A DNA stretch of 64,000 bases from Xanthostigma xanthostigma (taxonomy: Eukaryota > Arthropoda > Insecta > Raphidioptera > Raphidiidae). Below are positions 21,361-32,560 of the stretch, piece by piece. The position numbers and the translations under genes are program-made. Each line of letters starts with the position of its first letter. Position 1 is the stretch's first letter. The stretch covers positions 44,568,192 through 44,632,191 of the forward strand of contig OY754464.1 in the NCBI GenBank assembly GCA_963575645.1. The letters run 5' to 3'. A model generated the notes under the pieces. The model had not been told where the DNA came from and made no database searches. It worked only from the letters and a program-made list of their open reading frames with translations.

Positions 21361-21565
21361 AACTTTAAAGAATAGCTTCTGTTGCTACATTGTTGAAACA
21401 CCCATTGTTACATGTCTATATTAGAAAAATTTATTTCTCAAACAATGTCACCATCGGGATACGAACCCCGAATCTTTCCACTATCGCGGCGGACTGAGTT
21501 ACATTACTCCACAGTGACACAGTAAGGTTTCAACAATGTAGCAACAGAAGCTATTCTTTAAAGTT
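21361..21565. mobile_element. 205-bp MITE-like element with 39-bp perfect inverted repeats and a tRNA-like core
   Basis: AACTTTAAAGAATAGCTTCT begins a 39-bp arm (21361-21399) whose exact inverse is 21527-21565. The 127-bp centre is filled by a tRNA-like sequence on the minus strand (about 21447-21520) with an A-box-like TGTGGAGTAATG and a B box GGGGTTCGTATCCC. A clear target duplication is not visible. A tRNA-like body framed by perfect inverted repeats is unusual for either a SINE or a MITE. Confidence 0.7.
21447..21520 (-). tRNA. tRNA-like core of the inverted-repeat element
   Basis: Read on the minus strand, ends GTGTCAC and GTGAC-like acceptor halves can pair (GTCAC...GTGAC), the T arm CGGGG-TTCGTAT-CCCGA is intact, and the D-arm region is loosely kept. 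The anticodon arm is not convincing. Probably a tRNA-derived repeat part. Confidence 0.5.
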
Positions 21566-22016
21566 ATTAATAGTAGTACGCACTATACCGTATTAAAATT
21601 CACATTTGTTTATTTTCTAATTTAAAAAATTGTTTTTTGAGCTTTGACAAAGTCAATATTTTTGATGAAACGTAAGCAATAAAAAGAAAAGAATTATACC
21701 TATGTGTCCGCATTCCCATTATTCATAATTATTTAAAATAAATATTACGGACTTTAAATGGAAAATAATAATAAAAAATAACTACCTATTCTTATTTTGT
21801 TATCAGTACAAGATATAATAGGTTATGACTCTTTATAGTACATAAGTGGCCTATTTTAATAATATTTACTAACATTGATAATGAATAATATTGTGATAGG
21901 TCCTTATGGTTTCCCTTTCAATTAATACTAGTAGATCCAGAAAAATGATTTAAACACTCTCTTTTTCTAATATTTTTATTAACACAGACTCAATACACTT
22001 TCTCACAACTCCAAAA

Positions 22017-22108
22017 CTCTCTCCTCCCCCCTCACTCGCCTTCCTCGATCTCTAACTTCACACACACTCTCCTCTCCCCTCTCGCCTTCCTCGATCTCTA
22101 ACTTCACA
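22017..22108. repeat. CT-rich tandem duplication, about 45 bp x 2
   Basis: CTCGCCTTCCTCGATCTCTA followed by ACTTCACA occurs twice, each time preceded by a CTCTCCTC pyrimidine tract. Confidence 0.7.
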
Positions 22109-22330
22109 AATATGTTTTATGTTGTGTTTATAAAATATTATTATAATAATATGTGATTTCGCCATGGGAACTGATTCTAGTGCCCACTGGTGGCAGAAAA
22201 TAAAAGCTGTAATGCTTTAATCAATTTTAAAGTAAACGTCACATAAGTAATTTATTTATAATGGATAATAAATTCGAAATAAATACTACTGATATTATTA
22301 AGTATTTGGGTAATTCTAAAAGACATCTAA

Positions 22331-23038
22331 AGCGGCCTACACACCTTGGTACAAGCTGCGATGCAGGCATGGACTCTATGTTTCATGAAACTTGCATCGG
22401 TTGCACAAACGCCTACATAATTCGAAACCTATTGCGATGCCTGAATCGACTCCATGTTCATGCAACACAAGAACAGTAGATTAAGTTATTTTCTAGGTAC
22501 CTAGTGCTTGACGAATAAAATGAGGTACGTTTTGCCAACACCAGTTTTATTACCAGTAGTTGGGGCACTTTTTATACTCCATAAAAGAAAAAGGAAATCA
22601 AAAAGGAAATGGTTAAAAAGATAGTTTATAGAAAGAAAAAGTTATTCAAATGCTTTATTGGAAGAGCTAAAAGTACGTTTGTATTCCAAAGACACTTGTG
22701 CAGATGATAAATGTTTATGAACTCTTCCCAAAATACACGATCACTTTCCATTATAGAATTTATACACACAAACAACAAAGTAACCTCTAAAATAGCGCGG
22801 GAAAATAAATTAATATCGTCTTGGCATCAACGCAATTCTATACACGCTGAAACTTGCATCGGCATCACCGACTCGACGTCGTGGCTCGCCGACCAAAATG
22901 GGATTCCAAACTCTGCATCGCTGCAAGCCGCAACTGATGCCAAATACGTGATTCAGTACTACACACACTGCTACTTGCATCATGAAACATAAGAGTCGAT
23001 GCCTGCATCGCAGCTTGTATCAAGGTGTGTAGGCCGCT
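22331..23038. mobile_element. PIF/Harbinger-type MITE
   Basis: Left end AGCGGCCTACACACCTTG and right end CAAGGTGTGTAGGCCGCT are inverted repeats, continuing inward imperfectly for about 70 bp (GCGATGCAGGCAT, TTTCATGAAACTTGCATC). The flanking TAA at 22328-22330 has its partner at 26706-26708, beyond the hAT element inserted at this MITE's last bases. A 3-bp TAA duplication is typical of PIF/Harbinger. The 708-bp interior has no transposase. Confidence 0.8.
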
Positions 23039-23280
23039 CAGTAGCGCGTTTACCTATGGGCTTATGAGGCTTGAGCCCTAGGGCGCCGGGCGTGAGAGGG
23101 CGCCGGACGCCAGGGGACACCCACTGTGACGTACAATTCGGCAAAAGTTTTTTGAAGTGAAACTTCTTCTGAGCGCGAGGTCGAAGGTTTCGAGGTGTTT
23201 CGAGGCGCGATAGTCAAGTATAATGAATTTTTCAATTATGTTTTGAATGAATGAATTAGTTAAGTAACTTTATTTTAAAT

Positions 23281-23506
23281 AAATAATGATTTTTACCTCC
23301 CGTAGTCCACAGCATATTCACAACAATTAAGTTGTGAATTATATCAGACAACACTGCGGCTGTCCTGATTGTTAGGCTATATTTAAGAAAAAGTCAAATG
23401 CCGCTGTCGGGCCTAACAATTAGGACAGCCGCAGTGTTGTCTGATATAATTCACAACTTAATTGTTGTGAATATGCTGTGGACTACGGGAGGTAAAAATC
23501 ATTATT
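23281..23506. repeat. Long hairpin: 96-bp arms, 34-bp loop
   Basis: 23281-23376 and 23411-23506 are inverse copies with a single mismatch (CCTGATTG against CCTAATTG). The hairpin lies in the 5' leader of the hAT element, about 250 bp before its start codon. Transcribed, it would form an almost perfect 96-bp double strand. It may be a tiny foldback MITE inserted in the hAT, or part of the hAT itself. Confidence 0.85.
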
Positions 23507-23759
23507 TATCAAATAATCCGTCCACCAAAATGTTGTACATCGCACTAGTCGAAGCGATTTGCGTACACTGTGACTTCTATGAGTAGGCTCGTGAGTATCA
23601 GCAGACCAAAATAAAAAATAAACAAATAAACACGCTCACGAAGTGTGTGTAGTGAAGAAAGCGCATAGTGCACCGTGTATTTCATGTTCATCCTCTATCA
23701 CTGACAATAGTTAGTTCTCAGTTGTTTAGCTTGTTATATCTGTTCTAAATTTTTCCAAA

Positions 23760-23923
23760 ATGTATAAAAAGTTGAGTGGTGGTGCAAGAAGAAAATTGAA
23801 TGCGGAAAAAGTTCAAAAACAACAAGAAGTACTTGAGAAAGTGCCAAAAATAAATATTTTCTTTGCACAAAAACAAGATAATGAATCCGATGAAGCTAAA
23901 AGCTCAAGTAATATTGTCGAAAG
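23760..23923 (+). CDS. hAT transposase exon 1
   Basis: MYKKLSGGARRKLNAEKVQK opens a 54-codon exon that ends EAKSSSNIVER at an AAG|GTAATT splice donor. Basic N termini like MYKKLSGAQRRKLN are usual for ZMYM1-like hAT transposases. The last two bases plus the first base of exon 2 (24283) restore codon AGC and keep frame with the ATG-containing frame at 24284. The start is chosen because nothing in frame upstream has coding character. Confidence 0.7.
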
Positions 23924-24282
23924 GTAATTTTCTATTAAGTTCTTATTGCACTAGTATTATTATACTCATTATACTCTACGATAAGAAATAAAGTATTTAG
24001 ATATAATAATATAAATATAATTCGTTTGCCGCTTTGTAGAGTATGTGTACTCGTTAATTACAGTACGCATAGTGAAGAGTGAACAGTTTTTTTTCCTTCC
24101 CTGGTTGTAACACAAATAATTTACTATAGTAAAGAAATGTCTTTAGAGATTTGCATAGAATTAAGAGAAAATTTGTAGAAAAAAGTAAGAGACTCGTATG
24201 CAGTAGATCTTTAGAAAAAATGGTACATTTTGTGCTTAAAGGATTATATAATTAAAAAATTGTTTTCTGAATAATCTAATAG
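23924..24282 (+). other. Intron of the hAT transposase gene
   Basis: GTAATTTTC at the donor and TAATCTAATAG at the acceptor bound a 359-bp AT-rich intron, phase 2. Both ends follow the GT-AG rule and the reading frame is kept across the join. Confidence 0.65.
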
Positions 24283-24871
24283 CATGCTTGATGTGGAACA
24301 ATCAATAGAGCAAAACCCGATCATAGTCGAATCCGTGTTGTGGTTGGTGCATGTGCATGAAGATGAAGAGATTGAAAATGAGCACAGCGATGTTAATGAA
24401 GATCCAGAGACGTGGAAGAAAGACGATAAATCCATTCGATATGTATTAAGAAAGGTACTAAAACAAGATGTAGATGCCTTAGATTTGTCGGCCTCGCTTG
24501 TGATTGGAACCACTCAAAAACGGTATGCAAGAAAAAATATGTTTTTCCGAAAACTAAAGAACAGGGAAGTAAGAAAACGAGAATGGTTGGTATATTCTCA
24601 AACAAGCGGGAAACTATTCTGCACATACTGCAAGCTTTTTGGAAATGTAGAAAATAGCTTTTCCAAAGGTTTTAACGATTGGAAACACGAAGAGAGAATC
24701 ACTCATCACGAAACATCCTCCTCTCATCAAAAATCAGCAGGCTTGTTCATGACAAGGTCTAGGATTGAAGGACGCGTAGATACAGCTCTCAAAAAACATT
24801 TGGTTGAAGGAAAAAAATATTGGCGCATGGTATTGAAAAGAGTTTTATCTGTGGTTAAGTTCTTGACTTAA
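24283..24871 (+). pseudogene. hAT transposase exon 2: TTF-type zinc finger region
   Basis: After an acidic linker the frame reads WLVYSQTSGKLFCTYCKLFG and then WKHEERITHHETSSSHQKS, a TTF/BED-like zinc finger (C-x2-C...H-x-H type) that binds transposon ends. It continues RSRIEGRVDTALKKHLVEGKKYWR and stops at 24869-24871 where family members read on, so this copy has a frame change here; the next coding block (from about 24880) is in another frame. Confidence 0.8.
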
Positions 24872-24879
24872 AAGTAAAG

Positions 24880-25580
24880 GACATGTTTCGTACCTATCGA
24901 ATACGATCTGCGATGAATTTATCGAAATCATTGGACAGCATGTAAGGACATCGATTATTCATGAGTTAAACAATTCGAAATACTTTTCAATAATTGTTGA
25001 TTCAACGCCTGATATTGCAAATGTTGACCAGTTAACTATTGTTGTTCGATATGTTTCTGCCGATGGATGCCCGGTTGAACGTTTTTTACTTTTTTTGCCG
25101 AATGTTGGGCATAAAGGAGAGGAAATGAGTAATGCAATTTTAAAAACTTTACAAGAGTTAAACATCGACTTTCAAAATTGCAGAGGTCAATCTTATGACA
25201 ACGCCGCAAATATGTCGGGGTGTTATAGGGGATTGCAGGCAAGGCTTATAGAAAAAAACGAATTGGCTTTTTATTTCCCATGTGCGGCACATTCTCTAAA
25301 TCTAGTCGGAAACAGCGGAGCTGATTGTTGTCAAGAAGCCACCAGTTTTTTTTTATTTTTGCAAAATATGTATGTGTTTTTTTCTGCATCGTCAGCCAGA
25401 TGGGAGGTTTTGAAAAAACATTTAATGGCGTCGAACTCAAATCATGTACCGAAAAGACTAAGTGACACGCGTTGGTCGGCAAGAGCAGACGCTACAAAAG
25501 CTTTATCTCTAGGATATAGTTGTTTTCGAAACGCTATAGAAGAATTGATAAAAGTTTGCAAAGTATTAATATCGATTTAG
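24880..25580 (+). pseudogene. hAT transposase central region (DUF4371-like catalytic part)
   Basis: On the same strand the coding text continues: SYLSNTICDEFIEIIGQHV, KYFSIIVDSTPDIANVDQLT with the first catalytic Asp candidate, then in the open frame from 25095 NVGHKGEEMSNAIL, CRGQSYDNAANMSG with the second Asp, and FYFPCAAHSLNLVG. The part before 25095 is also open in this frame. It stops at 25578-25580, earlier than intact relatives. Confidence 0.8.
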
Positions 25581-26340
25581 AAACAGTGTTCAAATTATAT
25601 GGAAGCTTACACGATTACCTTTCAAGCCTTCGAACAGAGGAATGCTTTTTGGATTTCGAAAAAAGAGGGAAAGAAAAATTTGGTTCTGAGAATTACGATA
25701 CCGATTCAAAAAATCGACGCCGGAAAAGGAGCGGCATTTTGATGAAAGTACAGAACCTGAAACAATTTTTGAAGCCAGAGATGTGATGAGAGTTAAAGTT
25801 TATTATTCAATTTTGGATAATCTTAAAAATGCTCTAGAAAAAAGAGCGGCAAGTTATCATCAACATTCGGAAACGTTTGGATTTCTGAATAAACTTCATC
25901 TTTATTCAGAACTCGAAGATAAAAAACTGAGAGTTTCTGCTGAAAATTTAGTAAAAGTATATACTGCTCACTTAGAGGAAGAATTTATTGAAGAAATCGT
26001 TCAATTTAGATATTTCATCAAGACTGAAAATTTTCCTGCTAATACCCCACTTCCAGTTGCTTATTTAAAACTAATACTTGACAACAAAATTCAAGCTACG
26101 TTTCCAAACGTGGAAGTAGCACTACGAATTTACCTCTGCCTAGCGCTTACTAATGCTACTAGCGAACGTTCATTTTCGGCGTTAAAGCGAGTCAAAACTG
26201 CGCTTAAATCAACTTTGGGTCAAGAAAAGCTTAATAACCTCTCGATTTTGAACATCGAATCAGAATTCACAGCCAAAATTGACTTCGATGAAATAATTGA
26301 AATATTTTCTGAGACAAAAAGTCGAAAAGTGACTTTATAA
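25581..26340 (+). pseudogene. hAT transposase C terminus with dimerisation domain
   Basis: Family sequence goes on in at least two frames. The last frame, 25783-26340, carries the hAT dimerisation domain: FPNVEVALRIYLCLALTNAT, SERSFSALKRVKTALKSTLG, LNNLSILNIESE, with a stop at 26338-26340 in the expected place. The 3' UTR to 26697 includes a hairpin at about 26549-26612 (GTACAAAAGCTC... GAGCTTTTGTAC). Confidence 0.8.
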
Positions 26341-26821
26341 AAAAAAATATTTTCTATTTGTAAGCTCCTTTCTTTCTTAATTCAATATATGTTTAATAAA
26401 TAATATGTGTATATGTTATGTTCAATAATTTAATAAACATTATTAAGTAATCCTATTTTTATCATGTAACTCATTTATTGTTTCTTTATTATTTTTAAGA
26501 TATTATGATCAGTTGCCCTTCTGAAAGAAGCGGACAAAATGGACCAAAACTGTACAAAAGCTCATAAGTTCTATAACCGTTTTTATCCGAATTTACGAGC
26601 TTTTGTACGGTTTTGTCTATTTCGTCTGCTATTTTCAGTATGGTAGGGCGCTTGAAGATCATAACCCCTGGGCGCTGATTTTGTAAACGCGGCACTGAGG
26701 CCGCTTAATAGAAGGAGAACAGAATTATTTAAGACGAATCATATTATAGTCAGGGGGCAAGTACATTTTTGGAACTTTGATTTTTCTTTATCGGTAAGTT
26801 CTTTTCTTTTCTGTTTATATA

Positions 26822-27029
26822 TGTTGAGTGTTATAGATTTGTATTTCCCGTCAAACAAAGAATATGCCATCTATCGGTATATATTTAAGTTAAGTAAGCA
26901 AGCATATGTATGTGAGTTCAGTGGGTGGTTAGAATGCAGTGCTTAAGGAAGGATGTATGTTAATTAAAAGTTGTAAAGAATATGTATCTTAAGTTATTAT
27001 TTAATTAAAATAAACGTATTTAAATAACA
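26822..27029 (+). repeat. 5' LTR of the Ty1/copia fossil
   Basis: 208 bp, TG...CA ends. The 3' LTR is about 15 bp shorter because of one length difference. Confidence 0.95.
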
Positions 27030-27114
27030 TGGTAGCAGTGAGTAGTTTAAAACGGTGAAAAAGTGAAAAATAGAAAAACAAGGTTGGTTCGCCACGTGAA
27101 CAGAAGAAACGAAA

Positions 27115-27840
27115 ATGGCATATGCAAAAGTCGACGAAGTGATAATACCTATTTTTGATGGAGCTGATTATGGAAACTGGAAGAAAAGAATGCTGAAATT
27201 TTTTGAGTATGAAAGTTGTAAAGAAGCGGCGACAAGAGAAAGAAATTCAACAGACAAAGAAGATGATTGGAAGCGCGCTGATATCAAAGCAACAAATTTC
27301 ATCTACAATTGCATAACAAACAAACAACTTGAGTATATTGGAGACCTCGATTCTGCGTACAAAATTATGAAAAAATTTGATGAAATGTATCTAACAGAGT
27401 CAACAGATCAAGAAAAATTAAGTTACATGTTAAAGGCACTACCGCCGACGCACAGTTATATTGGCGATCTCATCGACGTACTGCCAGAAAAAGACAACAA
27501 TAGAATTTCTAAAAAAGAAAATTCAAATGAAATACATTGAAGAAAACAACAAAAAGGATCAAAATGAGCCGAATTCAAATTCAAACGCTTTCTCATTAGA
27601 GAAAGAGATTAGAGGAAAATGTTTCTCATGTGGCAAGACTGGACACAAAAGAGCGCAATGCACACAAAGAGGACGTGGACGTGGACACAGCCAATTTAGA
27701 GGTCCATCACAGCAACAGGGAAGTTATGGTCGCGGAAGAAGCACCAGCCGATCAGGAAATGCGTTCATTACTGAAGTTAATGTGTCACAAGTGTACAATA
27801 ATGGTAACAGTGATAGGTCGAGTTACAACAATAATTGACT
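27115..27840 (+). other. gag region of the Ty1/copia fossil
   Basis: Starts near 27115 (MAYAKVDEVIIPIFDG, then YGNWKKRMLKFFEYE, a copia-type gag opening). Further on lies a CCHC zinc knuckle CFSCGKTGHKRAQC (about 27620-27660), followed by a Gly/Arg-rich RNA-binding stretch. This is the structural protein that packages element RNA. Fossil. Confidence 0.85.
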
Positions 27841-29210
27841 GGATTCTTGATAGTGGGTGTACTGATCACATTGTATATGATGATTCTTTGTTTGAAGAAT
27901 ATGTAATTTTAAACAAGGTTATAGATGTAAAATTAGGAGATGGTCGAAGTTTGAAAGCAACAAAAGTAGGTAAGATTAAAGCTATTTTTCCAATTTATGG
28001 TCAGCGAAGTGAAATAACTCTGTATAATGTATTCTTTTTTAAAGATATGAGACAAAATTTGATAAGCTATTCCAGAGTCACAGATAAAAATAAAATAGTT
28101 TCACATGGAAATTATTCAAAAATTTATAATCAGTATAAAGAATTAATAGCAGTAGCTAGGAAAGAAGCTAACTTATATCATTTGACAAGTTTCGTAGAAA
28201 AAAATAAGGGTAGAGAAATTAGTGCGAATGTACTTAAAAATGAAAACATGACGTTGAAAGAAAAGTGGCATAGAACACTAGGACATATTAATTTTCAGTA
28301 CTTAAATAAATTATGTCATGAGGAGTCGTTAACAGGCTTACCTAAAAGGTTAGAAAAAGATTTTTTAAAATGTGCTATATGTATCGAAAGTAAAATGAGT
28401 AATGTACCCTTTGATAATAATAGGCACTGAGCAAAAGCAATTTTAGAAATTGTCCACACTGATTTAAATGGCCCTCACCCGACAGAAGGAAACTGTAGGT
28501 AAAAATATTTTTTGACCTTTATAGATGACTACAGTAAGTTAGCCAAAGTGTATACAATAAAATCAAAATCTGATACGTATGATTATTTTCTTGATTATAT
28601 AAATTTAGTTGAGAATTTGACAGGTAAACGAATACAGAAACTAATCTGTGACAACGGAAAAGAATATCTGAACAATAATATTTTTAATTTGATAAAAGAA
28701 AAGGGAATATGCTTAAATCCTTGTCCACCGTATGTACATGAATTAAACGGAGTGGCAGATAGGTATAATAGAACAATTATGGATTCAGCCAGATGCTTAT
28801 TCAAAGAGGCACGGGTAAATAGGAAGTATTGGCCAGAAGTTATACAAGCAGCAGCTTATTTGAAAAACAGGACGTTAGCAAATACAATTGAGCGTAATAA
28901 ATCGCCCTATGAAATCTTTTTTAATGAAAAACCAAATGTAAAATATTTAAGAATATACGGTAGTAGAATTTATGTTAGGATACCAGAGCAAATTAGAAAA
29001 TCAAAATGGGATGACAAAGCTAGATTAGGAGTTCTTTTAGGTTATAATGAAACAGGTTATAGAGTTTTAATAAACAACAAAATTATAAATGCTAGACATG
29101 TTGATGTTATTGAAGAAGGAGTACAGTATGTAGGTCTTTCTGATGATAAAACTAACGAGTTAGAAGATAGGGAAAATGCAGTAGGTAAACGAAAATACAG
29201 AAAATATTAA
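27835..29210 (+). other. Protease and integrase regions of the Ty1/copia fossil
   Basis: WILDSGCTDHIV (about 27840) is the aspartic protease active site (DSG). WHRTLGHINFQYLNKL and CAICIESK form the integrase N-terminal HHCC zinc site (about 28265-28390), and FIDDYSKLAKVY, LICDNGKEYLN and PPYVHELNGVADRYNRT are the DDE catalytic core (about 28515-28770). Fossil; described by parts only. Confidence 0.85.
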
Positions 29211-29449
29211 AAGTCCAAATGATCAAAATCGTGAATCCAATGAAACTAAAGAACAAGAAGTAGATGAAAATGTAAGTAGGAATGAAAATGAAAGTTCAGA
29301 ACCTAGACGTTCCTTTAGAGTTAATAAACCTAATGAAAAATATTTTAACAATGATTATCAAACGTATTTTATATGTGCTAACTATTGTGATGCTAATGTA
29401 GAACACTTTTAACGAAGCGATTGAATCTGTAGAGTGTGAAAGTTGGAGA

Positions 29450-30840
29450 AAGGCTATGGACTTAGAAATAAACAATATAGAAAAAAACAAAACATGGAAA
29501 CTAGTAGACAGGCCGATAAATAAAAAAGTGTTAGAAGTAAAATGGATTTTTAGAAAGAAAGAAGAAAATATATTTAAGGCTAGGCTAGTAGTAAAGGGCT
29601 TTCAACAAAAGGATTATATAGACAGTGTTTATTCACCTGTACTAAAGTTACAAAGTTTAAAAATATTACTCTCTTATTGTTGTCAAAATGGGTTATTAAT
29701 AGAACAAATGGATGTATAAACCGCCTTTTTAAGCGGGGAAATCATTACTGAAGTGTATGTAAATCAACCGGAAGGTTATAAAAAAGATAACGAAAAGGTA
29801 TATAAATTGTTAAAATCTTTATATGGATTAAGAGAAAGTCTAAGGTCGTGGTACCGATGTTTCAATGATTTTATGAACGAATTAGGCTTTGTAAGATGTA
29901 ACTATGATTATTGTTTGTATGTAAAGTATGATGATAAAGAATCAATATACATATTACTATTTGTTGATGACATTCTAATTTGCAGTAAAAACCAAAAAAG
30001 AATAGATGAAGTAAAACACAATTGTCTGTTCGATTCAAAGTGAAAGATATAGGCAAAATAAAAAATTATATAGGTATAAATATTGAATACGATATAGATA
30101 AAGGTAGCATGACATTAAATCAGAGGAAGTACATTGATTCTCTGTCAAAGAAATATAATTTAGAAAATGCGAAGCTATATGACACTCCTATGGAAACTAA
30201 TTTAAAATTGGATCCTGCGAGTGAACTGGATGACCAAATAAAATATAGAAATTTAATTGGGGAATTGCTATAATTATATCAGTACAGGAACCAGACCTGA
30301 TAATATTACTTTCAGCGTTAATTATTTATCTAGATTCCAAAACTGTTATGACAGTACTCATTACAAGTATGCTTTTAGAATTTTAAAGTATTTGTACAAA
30401 ACTAAAAATTTAAAACTGATATACAATAAAAATGAAAAATGCGATATTATCGACTGTTATGTGGATGCTGATTGGGCAGGAGACAGTATCGACAGAAAAT
30501 CTACAACAGGCTATGTTATAAGACTGTTTAATAATATAATTTACTGGAAAACACATAAACAAAGCTCAGTGACTAAGTCCTCAACTTTTGCAGAATATGT
30601 GGCCTTATCAGAGGCAGTAACTGATGTTAACTTTGTACGTAATATGTTAAAAGAGACATTTAGAGTAGAAGTAAATGATCCTGTAAAAATTTTTGAAGAC
30701 AACTATTGCAAAGTATGGAAATTTTACAAAAAACTCGAAGCACATCGAAGTGCAATATCACTATGTAAATGAAAACTATGAGAACGGTATTATTAATTTG
30801 ATTAAAGTAGAGTCTGAAAATAATATAGCAGATATATTCA
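29450..30840 (+). other. Reverse transcriptase and RNase H regions of the Ty1/copia fossil
   Basis: The RT opens with KNKTWKLVDRP and VLEVKWIFRKK, keeps the LVVKGFQQK block, GLRESLRSWY and the polymerase active site YILLFVDDILI (about 29950). RNase H follows with CDIIDCYVDADWAGD and KSTTGYVI (about 30440-30520). Order and motifs are those of Ty1/copia. Fossil. Confidence 0.85.
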
Positions 30841-30925
30841 CAAAAAAGTCTTTGTAAAACCAAGTTCGAAAAATGTAGAGAAAACTTAAAACTTGAATAA
30901 TATGAAATATAAATCTATGGAGGCG

Positions 30926-31117
30926 TGTTGAGTGTTATAGATTTGTATTCCCGCCAAACAAAGAATATGCCATCGATCGGTATATATTTAAGTTAAGTAA
31001 GCAAGCATATGTCTGTGAGTTCAGTGGGTGGTTAGAATGCATGTATGTTAATTAAGAGTTGTAAAGAATATGTATCTTAAGTTATTATTTAATTAAAATA
31101 AACGTATTTAAATAACA
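30926..31117 (+). repeat. 3' LTR of the Ty1/copia fossil
   Basis: 192 bp, about 98 percent identical to the 5' LTR outside the length difference; preceded by a short purine tract GGAGGCG. Confidence 0.95.
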
Positions 31118-31467
31118 ATATACTTACCTACAACAATTTTTTTTTCTTTTTTTTATTTTTTACATTAAATAAAAAAGTGTTTTTTCCATATTCCATAATG
31201 ATGAAAATTTGTTAACTGTAGTTATGAAATTCTTTTTAACCTAACTAAATCCTAAATTTCTAATGACCCTGAATTTGACTGACATCCGACAAAAAAAAGT
31301 TTGCCTAGAGATATCAAGAGTAAAAATAAAGTTACTGAAAACGCTCAAAATGGATGTTGTTTGGCGACTCGGCATCTTCGTGTGGTTAAGTTCAAAATAT
31401 ATTTTTTTTATAAATAACTTTTTATAATCAAAAATAATTTTGTACTGGCTCTCCAAGATTTAAGAAT
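31118..31467. other. Spacer between copia fossil and large transposon
   Basis: AT-rich with no recognisable gene. The 3-bp sequence AAT at 31465-31467 is the left target copy of the following transposon. Confidence 0.4.
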
Positions 31468-32560
31468 TAGTGGGAGCGATCTGTCGAAAAAAAACCCTGT
31501 TTTTGAAGTCGGAATAAACATTTTTTTTCCTATATTGTAGTTTAGAGTCTCCTCTATACATTAAAAATATTTTTGGTCCAGCAGGTGGTGGGGGAGGGGG
31601 GGAAATGACCATGGAAAATATGGGAAAATGAGTTTTTAGACAATAACTTTCTTAGTTGAAGTTGGACGGGAAAAACCAAGAGGTAAAAATGAAGGGCTCA
31701 AAAATACGCATAAACTGGTGTTTTGTTTTTTAAAATCGGTCCAGCGGCTCCCGAGATATCACGATTTGAATCAGCAAAACGGAGGCTGTACTTTTTTGTC
31801 GCGGATAGAGCGTCCGAGAGCCGTGTTGATTTTTTTTGCAAGGAAGAAATCGACTTAGGGACTTGAAATTTTTTTCCTCGGCAGATGGTCGGGTCCAAAT
31901 GATTGTCTGCAAATTTCAAGTCCCTAACTCGATTAGAAGGAAGGGGGGGGGGGGAAATAAAAAAAAAAATTCAAATTGACCGACTTTCTTTATTTATCGG
32001 CCGATCTCGCACAACCAACGTGACTTTATAAAGGAACATTGGAACTTTAATTTTCAATATTTTTTTTTTATTTTTCGCCATAAATAAACAAATTATGGCG
32101 AAAAAAACAATTTTTTTTTTCGAAAAAACGTGTTTTTTTCTGGGAAGGAAGGGGTGGGGGGAAAAAAATAAAGCCATTAAACGCGTTTTTTTATTATCTT
32201 TAATTTAAGACGCCATGGAATGTAATCTGATGATTAGGAAGGGCGGAGGAGACCCGCAAAGTCTTTGCCCTGTAGCGGAGCGAGGAAAAGGGTTACGGAC
32301 TTCAACCTTGGCTTATTTTCAAGGTACATCAATTGGCTTTCTAAATCTTTTAATTCGAAACCGATATCTCGATTAGGGCATGAAGGAGCGCGTGATAAGC
32401 TTATCAATTCGTATGTGCATCGCAGCCGCCGAGCAGCGAGATGCCGGGGGCGGAGTCTAGCGCTCCCTCTCCTTTCCTTTCACTTTCACTAATACTTCCC
32501 CACTCTGCGCGTCCGTGTGTAGTGCTGAGCAGGAACTTTCAGTTCAAAATTATTTTTGAC
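31468..32560 (+). repeat. Left long inverted repeat of the Academ-like element
   Basis: Matches the inverse of 39075-39914 from the outer end to CTTATTTTCAAGGTA (about 32327), then has an insert of about 190 bp with higher GC content, and matches again over TAGTGCTGAGCAGGAACTTT to about 32560. Homopolymer runs and GGGGG/CCCCC tracts give small length differences between the arms. Confidence 0.85.

Larger units (their letters stand above)
23039..26697 (+). mobile_element. hAT transposon, 3.66 kb, with perfect 8-bp target duplications
   Basis: The ends CAGTAGCGCGTTTAC (23039-23053) and GTAAACGCGGCACTG (26683-26697) are inverted repeats with one mismatch. The 8-bp duplication AGGCCGCT lies at 23031-23038 and 26698-26705. 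Inside is a two-exon hAT transposase gene with an N-terminal exon, an intron and the zinc-finger, catalytic and dimerisation regions on the plus strand. The gene has accumulated frame changes, so this copy is dead, but the ends are fresh. Confidence 0.9.
26822..31117 (+). mobile_element. Ty1/copia fossil with both LTRs and 5-bp target duplication
   Basis: A 4.3-kb Ty1/copia retrotransposon. LTRs at 26822-27029 and 30926-31117 begin TGTTGAGTG and end AAATAACA; ATATA flanks it at 26817-26821 and 31118-31122. The LTRs differ by about 2 percent plus small length changes, so insertion is fairly recent. Right after the left LTR, TGGTAGCAG is complementary to the 3' end of initiator tRNA-Met, the primer. 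Gag, protease, integrase, reverse transcriptase and RNase H regions follow in copia order. It is broken, with roughly half a dozen breaks in the coding region. Confidence 0.95.

Noticed and set aside
22711-22992. 93-codon frame inside the Harbinger MITE as a transposase
   Set aside because: Half of it is read through the inverted repeat and it has no helix-turn-helix or DDE motif.
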